Assembly: GCA_938004235.1 (NCBI GenBank)
Contig: CALKWL010000416.1
Coordinates: forward strand, 1-8,887
DNA from: an uncultured Gammaproteobacteria bacterium
GTDB lineage: Bacteria > Pseudomonadota > Gammaproteobacteria > Halothiobacillales > Halothiobacillaceae
Length of the DNA: 8,887 nt
Direction of reading: 5' to 3'
Shown here: positions 1-5,705 of the stretch, one piece after another
How positions within the stretch are numbered: position 1 is the stretch's first letter
Layout of the letters: each line of letters opens with the position of its first letter
The notes under the pieces: generated by a model
What the model saw: the letters and a program-made list of their open reading frames with translations, nothing else
Told to the model about the DNA's origin: nothing
The model's database searches: none
Program-made: the position numbers and the translations under genes

Positions 1-870
1 CGCGAGCTGATCTGGATCTTCGGCATGTTGATCTACGTGGTGCTGATGGCCGAAGCCTTTATGGGCTACCTGCTGCCCTGGGGCCAGATGTCCTACTGGG
101 GCGCTCAGGTCATCATCTCGCTGTTCGGTGCCATTCCATTCATCGGACCGGATCTGGCTTTGTGGGTGCGGGGTGACTTCGTGGTCGGCGATGCCACGCT
201 CAACCGCTTTTTCGCGCTGCACGTCATTGCCTTGCCCCTGATTCTGCTGTTCCTGATCGGCGGGCACATCATGGCGCTGCATGAAGTAGGCTCAAACAAC
301 CCGGAAGGCATCGAGATCAAGAAACACAAGGATGCCAACGGTATTCCGCTTGACGGCGTGCCCTTCCATCCCTATTACACAGTGAAAGACCTGGTGGGCG
401 TGTCGGTGTTCCTGTTCTTTTTTGCCATCGTGGTGTTCTACATGCCAGAGATGGGCGGCTACTTCCTTGAAAAGCCGAACTTTATCCCAGCGAATCCGAT
501 GCAGACGCCGGAGCATATCGCCCCCGTGTGGTACTTCACGCCGTTCTACGCGATTCTGCGCGCTGTACCGGACAAGTTCCTCGGCGTGATGGCGATGGGC
601 GGCGCGATTTTTGTGCTGTTCCTGTTGCCGTGGCTGGATCGTAATCCGGTGAAGTCGATTCGCTATCGCTCCAACACCTTCAAGGCCTTGCTTGCCATGT
701 TTGTGGTCAGCTTCCTCGTGCTCGGCTGGCTGGGTACTCAGCCAGCGACCGGCTTGCTGACTTTCCTTGCGCAGCTGTTCACCCTGCTGTATTTCGGGTA
801 TTTCGTTGCGCTGTGGTTCATAAGCAAAAACGAAAAAACCAAGCCTGTGCCGGAGAGGATTACCCGATGA
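1..870 (+). CDS. petB: Cytochrome b subunit of the bc1 complex (5' end missing)
   Basis: Membrane subunit of ubiquinol:cytochrome c oxidoreductase. It carries both b hemes and forms the Qo and Qi quinone sites. The reading frame is open from base 1, so the start and first helices, including the helix B heme ligands, lie outside the window; 289 residues are visible. Seen: the conserved GYLLPWGQMSYWGAQV segment; two helix D heme-ligand histidines (codons 220-222 and 265-267) with 14 residues between them; HEVGSNNPEG just after; and the Qo motif as PVWY (codons 523-534) instead of PEWY. Several hydrophobic segments follow, and a short charged tail ends in PERITR. The stop overlaps the petC start (ATGA), as in petABC operons; petA (Rieske protein) is expected upstream but is not visible. 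Family assignment is certain. The PVWY form is, as I recall, typical of beta/gammaproteobacteria. Confidence 0.97.
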   Translation, partial: RELIWIFGMLIYVVLMAEAFMGYLLPWGQMSYWGAQVIISLFGAIPFIGPDLALWVRGDFVVGDATLNRFFALHVIALPLILLFLIGGHIMALHEVGSNNPEGIEIKKHKDANGIPLDGVPFHPYYTVKDLVGVSVFLFFFAIVVFYMPEMGGYFLEKPNFIPANPMQTPEHIAPVWYFTPFYAILRAVPDKFLGVMAMGGAIFVLFLLPWLDRNPVKSIRYRSNTFKALLAMFVVSFLVLGWLGTQPATGLLTFLAQLFTLLYFGYFVALWFISKNEKTKPVPERITR

Positions 871-1610
871 GCGCTCTGAACTATCGCGTGTTTTTGGGCG
901 CCGTTCTTGCCTTGGCATCCATGCTGATGACAACAGTTCATGCCGGGGGTGGGCATGTGGCCGGTTTGGTCAAGGCCGAGATCGACCTAGGGGATACGGC
1001 CTCTTTGCAGCGCGGCGCGCAGATTTTTGTCGATCGCTGTCTGAGCTGCCATTCGGCGAATTTAATGCGCTACAACCGCATCGGCGTGGATTTGGGGCTG
1101 AGCGAAGAGGAGGTCAAGGTGCGTCTGATCCGCGGCGCTGACGTAAAAATCGGCTCCACTATGCAAAGCACGATGCCCGCCGCACTGGCAAAAACAGCCT
1201 TCGGCGTGGTTCCCCCGGATCTTTCGCTGACGGCGCGGGCGCGCGGTTCGGATTGGCTGTATAGCTATCTGCGTGCGTTTTACGTCGATCCGGCGCGCCC
1301 CCTGGGTATGAACAACCTGGTGTTCAAGGATGTGGGGATGCCCAATGTGTTCTGGCGTGAACAGGGAGAACAGGTCTTGAGCAAGGACGCACACGGTGTG
1401 GAAAGCCTGAGTCTGCTCAGGCCTGGCAGCATGAGCCCGGCGGAGTTTGACGGCATGATCGGCGATCTGACCGGATTCATGACCTATATGGCTGAGCCCG
1501 CGGTGTTGCAGCGCAAGACTCTGGGCGTCTGGGTGCTGGGCTTCCTTGTCGTGCTGTTTGTGCTGCTGTTCATGCTCAAGCAGGAGTATTGGCGCGACGT
1601 GAAGCATTGA
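867..1610 (+). CDS. petC: Cytochrome c1 of the bc1 complex
   Basis: Heme-c subunit of the bc1 complex. It accepts electrons from the Rieske protein and passes them to a periplasmic cytochrome c. The 247-residue protein has an N-terminal signal segment (about residues 5-26, ending near VHA), a single CXXCH heme site (CLSCH, C58-H62), and the c1-type stretch MRYNRIG just after it. M197 in the SPAEFDGM region is the likely sixth heme ligand. A C-terminal anchor helix (about 218-237) is followed by the charged tail KQEYWRDVKH. The start at 867 was chosen because it overlaps the petB stop as ATGA, has GGAGAGG at 852-858, and leaves a proper signal peptide. An upstream in-frame ATG at 813 would add 18 polar residues encoded inside petB. 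It is co-transcribed with petB and followed by a probable terminator. Confidence 0.96.
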   Translation: MSALNYRVFLGAVLALASMLMTTVHAGGGHVAGLVKAEIDLGDTASLQRGAQIFVDRCLSCHSANLMRYNRIGVDLGLSEEEVKVRLIRGADVKIGSTMQSTMPAALAKTAFGVVPPDLSLTARARGSDWLYSYLRAFYVDPARPLGMNNLVFKDVGMPNVFWREQGEQVLSKDAHGVESLSLLRPGSMSPAEFDGMIGDLTGFMTYMAEPAVLQRKTLGVWVLGFLVVLFVLLFMLKQEYWRDVKH

Positions 1611-1615
1611 TCCTG

Positions 1616-1646
1616 GCAGCCGGCGAACTTTAGGTAAGTCGGCTGC
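1616..1646 (+). other. Stem-loop just downstream of petC
   Basis: Inverted repeat GCAGCCGGC (1616-1624) / GTCGGCTGC (1638-1646): nine pairs including one G-U, with a 13-nt loop. It starts 6 nt after the petC stop. No T-run follows, so it is not an intrinsic terminator by itself. It may protect the 3' end of the pet transcript or act with the next hairpin. Confidence 0.4.
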
Positions 1647-1663
1647 AAATACGTCTGGGCGGT

Positions 1664-1682
1664 GCAGTGTCACTGCTTTTTT
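1664..1682 (+). terminator. Probable intrinsic terminator of the petABC operon
   Basis: A 5-bp stem GCAGT/ACTGC with a 3-nt loop (1664-1676) is followed directly by six T residues (1677-1682). The stem is short, but position and T-run fit the end of the pet transcript. Another inverted repeat, GGGCAAT (1683-1689) / ATTGCCC (1699-1705) with a 9-nt loop, follows at once; it lacks a T-run. Confidence 0.45.
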
Positions 1683-1784
1683 GGGCAATGGCGGGTCTAT
1701 TGCCCGGTAAAATCAGCCCTCGCTCAGGCCGGATTTTCGCTTCGATTCCTAAAGTCCGACAGGCCGCTGGCGCTTTCGGCGGGC

Positions 1785-1811
1785 TTGCTGCTCGAACGGG
1801 TGTGTTAGAAT
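1785..1811 (+). promoter_or_regulatory. Probable sigma-70 extended -10 promoter for sspA
   Basis: TAGAAT at 1806-1811 is preceded by TGT at 1803-1805, an extended -10 (TGn) arrangement. TTGCTG at 1785-1790 is a plausible -35, with a short 15-nt spacer that an extended -10 can tolerate. Transcription would begin near 1818, giving a leader of about 43 nt before the sspA ATG with its GGGGAGA ribosome binding site at 1846-1852. Six T residues (1820-1825) lie in the predicted first transcribed bases. I see no other strong promoter before the downstream genes, so this may drive the run through dnaQ. Confidence 0.55.
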
Positions 1812-1860
1812 CGCGCCCGTTTTTTGTTTCTGAATTGATTTTCTTGGGGAGAGTGCCGCA

Positions 1861-2526
1861 ATGGCTGTTAGTACAAGTCGCCGAGGGGTGATGACCCTGT
1901 TTTCTCACCCGGATTGTCCGGAAAGTCATCGTACCCGCATTGTGCTGGCCGATAAGGAGCTGATCGCGGATATGGTCGAGGTCAATCCTGCCAATCCGCC
2001 GGAAGATTTTCTGGATCTCAGCCCGACCGGCACCCTGCCCACCCTGGTGGATCGTGATCTGGTGTTGACCCAGGCGCGAGTCATTATGGAATACCTGGAT
2101 GAGCGCTTTCCACATCCGCCCTTGATGCCAATTGACCCAGTCAGCCGTGCGCGCGTGCGTTCTGCGCTGTATCGCATCGAAAAAGATTGGTATCCGCTGC
2201 TGCCCGAACTGGCTGAAGGCGGCAAGGGCGCGACCAAGGCGCGCAAGCTTTTACGTGAGGGTTTGCTGTCGATCATGCCGATTTTTTCCGCAAGCCAGTT
2301 CGTGATGAGCGACGAGTTCAGTCTGGCGGATGCGACGCTTGCGCCGATTCTGTGGCGCTTGCCGGTGTATGGCATCGAGCTGCCTGCCCAGGCGCAAACC
2401 CAGCCGTTGCTGGATTACATGGCGCGGATTTTCAAGCGCGTCAGTTTCCGCCAAAGCCTCTCCGATCTTGAGCTGGAGATGCGCCCGGAAATGCGTGCCG
2501 AAATGCGCCAGGATGCCCGCAAGTGA
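1861..2526 (+). CDS. sspA: Stringent starvation protein A
   Basis: RNA polymerase-associated protein with a glutathione S-transferase fold. In E. coli it acts in starvation and acid-stress responses and in phage P1 late transcription. The 221-residue protein begins MAVSTSRRGVMTLFSHPDC and has an N-terminal thioredoxin-like domain (about 9-85) with the GST-type TGTLPTLVDRD turn (residues 56-66). The conserved YLDERFPHPPLMP segment follows, with P84-H85-P86, the surface-pocket motif known from E. coli SspA, at the same residue numbers as I recall them. The helical C-terminal domain contains RIEKDWY and LSDEFSL-like (here MSDEFSL) signatures. The start has GGGGAGA about 8 nt upstream. The C-terminus is slightly longer than in E. 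coli and carries a triple EMR repeat. It overlaps sspB by 4 nt, which suggests translational coupling. Confidence 0.96.
   Translation: MAVSTSRRGVMTLFSHPDCPESHRTRIVLADKELIADMVEVNPANPPEDFLDLSPTGTLPTLVDRDLVLTQARVIMEYLDERFPHPPLMPIDPVSRARVRSALYRIEKDWYPLLPELAEGGKGATKARKLLREGLLSIMPIFSASQFVMSDEFSLADATLAPILWRLPVYGIELPAQAQTQPLLDYMARIFKRVSFRQSLSDLELEMRPEMRAEMRQDARK
2476..2511 (+). repeat. Three tandem 12-nt units in the 3' end of sspA
   Basis: Three consecutive four-codon units encode EMRP, EMRA and EMRQ. Each unit has the form GA(G/A)ATGCG(C/T) plus one variable codon. E. coli SspA, as I recall it, has only one EMR near its C-terminus. This looks like a small in-frame tandem duplication that lengthened the C-terminal helix. 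Confidence 0.7.
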
Positions 2527-3020
2527 CCTCCAGTCGTCCTTACCTGCTGCGTGCCTTGTACGAGTGGATTGTGGACAATGAGCACATTCCCTACATCGTG
2601 GTCGATGCAACCATGCCCGGCGTGGCCGTGCCGCCCGAGCACGTCAAGGACGGGCAGATTACCCTGAATATCGCGCCGCACGCGGTGCAAAGTCTGACGC
2701 TTGGTAATGCGGATGTGCGCTTCTCAGCGCGCTTTAGCGGTCGCCCGTGGATGATTACGATTCCTACGCAAGCCATTTTGGCGATTTACGACCGGGATAC
2801 GGGGCAAGGCATGGGCTTCCCTCCCGGCGGAATGCCGGGGGAGTCGGCGGACGACGCGGGTAATGAAGCGGAGACGCGCGCCTCGCGTCCGCCATCCCTG
2901 CGGGCGGTGCCTTCGGAAGGTGAACGCAAGTCGCAGCCTGTCGAGTTGCAGGATGATGAGCCGACTCCGCCGGATGCTCCGCCCCCCGTACGCGGCGGGC
3001 ATTTGCGGCGCATCAAGTAA
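2523..3020 (+). CDS. sspB: ClpXP adaptor SspB (stringent starvation protein B)
   Basis: Adaptor that binds ssrA-tagged proteins and tethers them to ClpX for degradation by ClpXP. The 165-residue protein (the length of E. coli SspB as I recall it) has the folded tag-binding domain at about residues 4-95. It includes RPYLLRALYEWIVDN, the DGQITLNIAP segment (43-52) and AILAIYDRDTGQGMGF (84-99). A long polar, low-complexity linker (about 100-153) follows, then the basic tail VRGGHLRRIK (156-165), which matches the ClpX-binding tail of SspB. The start is GTG at 2523, overlapping the sspA stop as GTGA; no ATG in this frame gives an intact first helix. Its substrates depend on tmRNA and SmpB, and smpB lies about 2 kb downstream. 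Confidence 0.95.
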   Translation: MTSSRPYLLRALYEWIVDNEHIPYIVVDATMPGVAVPPEHVKDGQITLNIAPHAVQSLTLGNADVRFSARFSGRPWMITIPTQAILAIYDRDTGQGMGFPPGGMPGESADDAGNEAETRASRPPSLRAVPSEGERKSQPVELQDDEPTPPDAPPPVRGGHLRRIK

Positions 3021-3048
3021 CGGACGGCGTGACGCGCCGGATACGTGC

Positions 3049-3858
3049 ATGAATCAAACGTCAGCGGCAACCGAGCGTTTGCAGGCGATGGCGCAGTGGT
3101 GGCGCAGCGCGGAGGGGGACGCGCTATGGCAGGCGGAAAATGCCGTGCTGGAGCCTTGGCTGGCGCGTTGCTTCGGTTATCACGCCTTGCACCTGAGTTT
3201 GCAGCCTTTGCCCGGTGGGGTGGTTGATAGCGCCGCGGTGCAGGCCGCTGGCTTGCGCATTCCACATGCCTTTCGTCTCGGCCCTCTGGGGGGCGAAGTG
3301 CGCGCGCGCTTCGAGTCGTTGCCGCTTGAGGCCGAGTCGGTGGATTTGGTGATTGTGCAACATGCGCTGGAGTTGACCTCCGAGCCGCACGCCCTGTTGC
3401 GAGAACTTGATCGTGTGTTGGTTCCTGAGGGGCGCGTGGTGGTGCTGAGTTTTAATCCGCTGAGTTACTGGGGGCTTAGGCGTTGGTTGAATTTTCGCGA
3501 GAAGGCGCCTTGGCTAGGTGCGGCTCCCGGACGCAAGCGTTTGCGTGACTGGTTGTCGCTGCTTGGCTACGACCTGGAGGATGAGACCTGGGTGGGGCAT
3601 GGCTGTTGCGTGAGGCCGGGGCATTCGCGGCTTGTCGGTTTTATGCAGCGCAGGCTTTCTCGCCTGTTTCCGCGTAGCGGCGTGGCGCATTTGCTCCTGG
3701 CGCGCAAGCGGGTAAGTATGCCCGCGCCCATTCGCCATCGTTGGCGCCTGATGCCCAGTCTGGGGGTAAGCAAGTCGGGGCGTGTTGCTGGCCAGGCGAG
3801 CGCGGGTGTGATGCAACATACGGAAAAGGATGTGCTGCATGGCTCAAAAAACCGGTGA
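3049..3858 (+). CDS. YafS-like class I methyltransferase-fold protein
   Basis: A 269-residue protein resembling E. coli YafS, a putative SAM-dependent methyltransferase also encoded beside rnhA. Seen: WWRSAEGDALWQAENAVLEPWL (16-38, family N-terminus); LPLEAESVDLVIVQHALE (91-108, the acidic-loop and strand-4 region of class I methyltransferases); LLRELDRVLVPEGRVVVLSF (116-135, post-motif helix and strand 5); and FNPLSYWGLRRWL (135-147), a family signature. The usual glycine-rich SAM motif (GxGxG) is absent: the corresponding region near 45-60 reads HALHLSLQPLPGG. SAM binding is therefore not proven, and the substrate is unknown. The tail after about residue 225 is basic and low in complexity. 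The ATG at 3049 starts 28 nt after sspB with only a weak ribosome binding site. The longer frame open from 2863 runs inside sspB and is not coding. The 3' end overlaps rnhA. Confidence 0.85.
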   Translation: MNQTSAATERLQAMAQWWRSAEGDALWQAENAVLEPWLARCFGYHALHLSLQPLPGGVVDSAAVQAAGLRIPHAFRLGPLGGEVRARFESLPLEAESVDLVIVQHALELTSEPHALLRELDRVLVPEGRVVVLSFNPLSYWGLRRWLNFREKAPWLGAAPGRKRLRDWLSLLGYDLEDETWVGHGCCVRPGHSRLVGFMQRRLSRLFPRSGVAHLLLARKRVSMPAPIRHRWRLMPSLGVSKSGRVAGQASAGVMQHTEKDVLHGSKNR

Positions 3859-4306
3859 ATCCGCACTGAGCGAGGTCGAGGTCTGGACAGACGGCGCCTG
3901 TCGCGGCAACCCTGGTCCCGGCGGTTGGGGGGCGATACTGCGCGCCCAGGGCAAGGAAAAACTGCTCTGGGGTGGCGAGAGCCCCACCACCAATAACCGC
4001 ATGGAAATGACTGCGGTGGTTGAGGCGCTTGGTGCGCTCAAGCGGCCTTGCCGGGTCAAGCTCACGACGGATTCGCAGTATGTGATGAAGGGCGTGCAGG
4101 AGTGGTTGCCCAATTGGAAAAGGCGCGGTTGGCGCACGGCAGACAACAAGCCGGTGAAGAATGCGGATTTATGGCAGCGCATTGATGCGCTGTGTGCTCA
4201 GCATGAGGTGCATTGGGCATGGGTACGCGGCCACACCGGGCATCCGGAAAATGAGTTGGCAGATCAGCTGGCCAATCGCGGCATTGATGAGTTGAGCAGG
4301 GGGTAA
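3839..4306 (+). CDS. rnhA: Ribonuclease HI
   Basis: Endonuclease that cleaves the RNA strand of RNA:DNA hybrids, removing primers and R-loops. The 155-residue protein has all catalytic residues: D18 (in WTDGACRGNPGPGGWG), E56 (TTNNRMEM), D78 (TTDSQYV) and D142, plus H132 (GHTGHPEN), each offset by 8 from the E. coli numbering. The basic protrusion NWKRRGWRTADNKPVKN (92-108) is intact. The start at 3839 is preferred because AAGGA (3826-3830) lies 8 nt upstream; a nearer in-frame ATG at 3830 would add MCC and overlap that site. The gene begins inside the methyltransferase gene (20-nt overlap) and ends 3 nt before dnaQ. In E. coli rnhA and dnaQ are divergent; here they run the same way. Confidence 0.97.
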   Translation: MAQKTGESALSEVEVWTDGACRGNPGPGGWGAILRAQGKEKLLWGGESPTTNNRMEMTAVVEALGALKRPCRVKLTTDSQYVMKGVQEWLPNWKRRGWRTADNKPVKNADLWQRIDALCAQHEVHWAWVRGHTGHPENELADQLANRGIDELSRG

Positions 4307-4309
4307 ACG

Positions 4310-5035
4310 ATGCGGCAAATTATTCTTGACACCGAAACCACGGGCATTGAGCCGCGTGAAGGCCATCGCATTGTTGAAATCGGCGCGCTGGAGATGCAGG
4401 AGCGTCGAATCACCGGCCTGACTTTTCACGAGTATCTGAATCCGCAGCGGGTCATGGACGAGGAGGTGATTCGCGTCCACGGACTGACCAATGAGTTTTT
4501 GGATGACAAGCCGCTGTTTGCTGAGGTGGCGGAGCGTTTTCTGGATTTTGTGCGCGGCGCGGAGCTGATTATCCATAATGCTGCGTTTGACCTGGGCTTT
4601 ATCAATGCGGAGCTTGAGCGACTGGGCAAGGCGTCCAAGACGGATTACGGGAGGATCGAAGATCATGTCAGCGGGGTGGTGGATAGCCTGAAGCTGGCGC
4701 GTAAGATGCATCCCGGCCAGCGCAACAGCCTGGACGCCCTCTGCCGTCGCTACGGCATCGACAACAGCCATCGTCAGTTGCACGGTGCTTTGCTTGACGC
4801 GGAAATTCTGGCCGATGTCTATCTGGCAATGACTGGAGGGCAGTCCAGTCTTGGATTGGAGTCGCACGAGGCGCATTCGATGGGTGAGGGCGAAGAAAAT
4901 GCGCCGCGTTTGCTGCCGGCGTCACGTCCAAAGCTGGCCGTGTTGCGCGCCAGCGCATCCGAGCTTGAAGCGCATGCCCGGCGCATGGAGGCCATCAAGA
5001 AAGCGGCGGGCGGAACGATGGTGTGGGGTGACTAA
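4310..5035 (+). CDS. dnaQ: DNA polymerase III epsilon subunit (3'-5' proofreading exonuclease)
   Basis: Proofreading exonuclease of the replicative polymerase, a DEDDh-type nuclease. The 241-residue protein has D7 and E9 in LDTETTG (Exo I), D94 in IIHNAAFDLGF (Exo II), and H158 and D163 in LHGALLDAE (Exo III), so all five catalytic residues are present. After the exonuclease domain, GGQSSLGL (176-183) sits where E. coli epsilon carries its weak beta-clamp-binding motif (QTSMAF type). The remaining C-terminal tail should bind the alpha subunit. AGGGGG at 4298-4303 is a good ribosome binding site, 6 nt from the ATG. The gene ends the rightward run that starts at sspA and faces smpB across 53 nt. 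Confidence 0.96.
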   Translation: MRQIILDTETTGIEPREGHRIVEIGALEMQERRITGLTFHEYLNPQRVMDEEVIRVHGLTNEFLDDKPLFAEVAERFLDFVRGAELIIHNAAFDLGFINAELERLGKASKTDYGRIEDHVSGVVDSLKLARKMHPGQRNSLDALCRRYGIDNSHRQLHGALLDAEILADVYLAMTGGQSSLGLESHEAHSMGEGEENAPRLLPASRPKLAVLRASASELEAHARRMEAIKKAAGGTMVWGD

Positions 5036-5044
5036 CAAGATGTT

Positions 5045-5069
5045 GAAAAAGAGCCGCCCTGCCTTTTTC
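5045..5069. terminator. Possible bidirectional terminator between dnaQ and smpB
   Basis: Inverted repeat GAAAAAG (5045-5051) / CTTTTTC (5063-5069) around an 11-nt GC-rich loop, in the 53-nt gap between two convergent genes. The symmetry gives a T-run on either strand, but the stem is mostly A-T and would be weak. It is called mainly from its position. Confidence 0.25.
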
Positions 5070-5088
5070 CACGGCCTGCCAATGGGGT

Positions 5089-5574
5089 TCAGCGGCGCGC
5101 ATCGTGCCGCATGATGCGTCCCTTTTCGCGCTCCCAGTCACGTTCCTTCTCGGTCGCGCGTTTGTCGTATTCCTTCTTGCCCTTGCCCAGTCCAATCTCA
5201 ACCTTCAGGCGGCTGCCTTTCCAGTACATGGCGAGCGGAATCAGCGCGTAACCCTTGCGTTCGACCGCACCGATCAACTCATTGATTTCATTGCGGTGCA
5301 ACAACAGTTTGCGCGTGGCGGTCGGGTCGGGTTTGACGTGGGTTGACGCCGAAAGCAGCGGCGAGATTTGCGCGCCAAACAAAAAGGCTTCACCGTTCTT
5401 GAGCAGCACATAGCTGTCAGTGATCTGGACTTTGCCGTCACGAATCGCCTTGATTTCCCAGCCTTGCAGCACGATGCCCGCCTCGTAACGGTCTTCAAAA
5501 GCGAAGTCGTGTTTGGCTTTTTTGTTGAGAGCAACGGTGGATGCGCCTTGCGCGGCTTTTTTATCTTTGGCCAT
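5089..5574 (-). CDS. smpB: SsrA-binding protein SmpB (tmRNA cofactor)
   Basis: Small basic protein that binds tmRNA and brings it to stalled ribosomes for trans-translation. The 161-residue protein matches the family across its length: ALNKKAKHDFAFEDRYEAGI (15-34, with N17 and E31 as in the tmRNA-binding face of E. coli SmpB), LQGWEIKAIRDGKVQITDSY (36-55), GEAFLFGAQISPL (61-73), DPTATRKLLLHRNEI (83-97) and the basic tail KGKKEYDKRATEKERDWERE (131-150), which inserts in the ribosome. The ATG matches the family start. No clear Shine-Dalgarno site lies upstream: the bases before the ATG read ACAACGACACC on the coding strand. It is convergent with dnaQ and divergent from the transporter gene. The ssrA (tmRNA) gene is not in the window. 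Confidence 0.97.
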   Translation of the reverse strand: MAKDKKAAQGASTVALNKKAKHDFAFEDRYEAGIVLQGWEIKAIRDGKVQITDSYVLLKNGEAFLFGAQISPLLSASTHVKPDPTATRKLLLHRNEINELIGAVERKGYALIPLAMYWKGSRLKVEIGLGKGKKEYDKRATEKERDWEREKGRIMRHDARR

Positions 5575-5630
5575 GGTGTCGTTGTGTGGGCTTGGGGCGC
5601 TGCATTCAAGACAGCCTTGAGTCTATCCAT

Positions 5631-5679
5631 TTAAGGGCGCGCATCTTAACATTAAGCCTCGGTGACACTTTAGCCTTAA
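5631..5679. promoter_or_regulatory. Divergent smpB/transporter region with a CTTAA-TTAAG array
   Basis: The 131-nt gap between the divergent smpB and transporter starts holds four copies of a five-base element in alternating orientation: TTAAG 5631-5635, CTTAA 5645-5649, TTAAG 5652-5656 and CTTAA 5675-5679. The middle two form the 12-nt palindrome CTTAACATTAAG. A weak rightward promoter candidate overlaps it: TTAACA (5646-5651), 17-nt spacer, TTTAGC (5669-5674, poor -10). A small hairpin TCAAG/CTTGA (5606-5620) lies in the smpB leader. The array may be an operator, or simply AT-rich promoter DNA. Confidence 0.3.
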
Positions 5680-5705
5680 ATCCATCCTCAAGACGCAGCG
5701 CCTCC

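Noticed and set aside
292..933. A 213-residue minus-strand open frame opposite petB
   Set aside because: It is a shadow of petB and the petC start: the composition is rich in H, Q and R as expected from reading membrane-protein codons backwards, with no domain. The long frames opposite petC (1062-1688) and dnaQ (4169-4876) were rejected for the same reason.
1796..1825. ACGGG/CCCGT inverted repeat followed by T6, resembling a terminator
   Set aside because: The 15-nt loop contains the sspA extended -10 element and the stem is only 5 bp. A promoter with a T-run at the start of transcription explains it better.
1667..1891. A 74-residue rightward open frame in the petC-sspA gap, running into sspA
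   Set aside because: It crosses the hairpins, the sspA promoter and the sspA start, has no ribosome binding site, and its translation shows no recognisable domain.
2823..2839. CCCGGC/GCCGGG hairpin with a 5-nt loop inside sspB
   Set aside because: It lies in the codons of the glycine/proline-rich linker, where such GC-rich symmetry arises by chance; no T-run and no sign of a regulatory role.
5541..5705. N-terminal extension of the transporter frame by 55 residues
   Set aside because: It starts inside the smpB coding region and crosses the divergent promoter region; the translated extension is unrelated to the NSS family, whose N-terminus fits the ATG at 5706.
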